From Chelativorans petroleitrophicus (GTDB lineage Bacteria; Pseudomonadota; Alphaproteobacteria; Rhizobiales; Rhizobiaceae), in NCBI RefSeq assembly GCF_025398195.1, contig NZ_JAODNV010000020.1:1-64000 (forward strand): 64,000 nucleotides of DNA, given 5' to 3'. Below are positions 63,960 to 64,000 of this stretch, piece by piece. The first letter of the stretch is position 1. Every line of letters starts with the position of its first letter. Both the position numbers and the translations under genes were made by a program. The notes below the pieces were generated by a model. It worked only from the letters and a program-made list of their open reading frames with translations. It made no database searches and was not told the origin of the DNA.

Positions 63960-64000
63960 ATGGCGAAAGCAGCGACCCCCAAGAAGGCCCCTGCCGGCCA
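63960..64000 (+). CDS. atpD: ATP synthase F1 subunit beta, start only
   Basis: ATG 63960, 22 bases after atpG and behind GGAAGGG, begins MAKAATPKKAPAG, the usual Ala/Lys-rich N-terminus of alphaproteobacterial beta subunits. The rest is outside the window. The call rests on operon order. Confidence 0.85.
   Translation, partial: MAKAATPKKAPAG

Overview
The window looks like a GC-rich alphaproteobacterial chromosome, most likely Hyphomicrobiales (Rhizobiales) of the Mesorhizobium/Chelativorans/Nitratireductor kind. This rests on the conserved order rplU-rpmA-GNAT-obgE-proB-proA-nadD-rsfS-rlmH-envC-like-ctpA-yibQ-rppH and on the atpH-A-G-D operon. It divides into an accessory half (about 1-40,650) and a core half (about 40,700-64,000), with a tRNA-Ser(CGA) gene at the border.

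Accessory half. (1) 1-240: right end of an IS3-family element. (2) 279-7,830: a rightward copper cluster with a His/Cys-rich exported protein, a Tat-exported multicopper oxidase, a 42-residue Met-rich membrane peptide, DUF302, TVP38/DedA-like and APC-permease proteins, a CPC-type copper ATPase and a DUF411 protein. The permease has a single-base frameshift. (3) 7,873-29,504: an almost entirely leftward phage-like module. Read 5' to 3' it holds an AlpA-like HTH protein, a Sak4-like ATPase, a candidate ssDNA-binding protein, a DEAD/DEAH helicase, a Cas4-like nuclease, a primase-helicase, a RuvC-like nuclease, HNH, a ParB-MTase fusion, TerS, TerL, portal, ClpP-like protease, HK97 capsid, connector, head-closure, a DUF6127-like membrane protein, endolysin and overlapping spanin candidates. 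No tail genes are present. (4) 29,606-33,365: a leftward three-gene operon (two genes of unknown function plus DUF2188) divergent from an XRE regulator and an ImmA/IrrE protease, with a perfect operator-like palindrome beside a near-consensus promoter. (5) 33,556-36,012: a small protein, DUF2924, a serine recombinase and a 130-residue protein, all translationally overlapping. (6) 36,009-40,348: a leftward mercury operon merT-P-F, a pyridine-nucleotide disulfide oxidoreductase and merA, divergent from merR around a textbook 19-bp-spacer operator-promoter.

I read regions 3-5 as one mobile element that replicates, packages and lyses but has no tail of its own: either a capsid-forming satellite that borrows helper tails, or a prophage whose tail block was deleted. 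The metal-resistance clusters flank it as cargo or as neighbouring insertions. The 3' end of the tRNA-Ser gene faces the island, which fits an old integration site, but no second att copy is visible.

Core half. Ribosomal proteins L21 (with an unusual HhH extension) and L27, GNAT, ObgE, proline synthesis (ProB/ProA), NadD, RsfS, RlmH (apparent ATT start), the EnvC-like/CtpA envelope genes, YibQ, RppH, LeuC, HolA, an SDR, a transaldolase-like enzyme, PriA, and the ATP synthase delta, alpha, gamma and start of beta subunits. These are ordinary housekeeping genes, apart from a few odd starts and RNA structures listed below.
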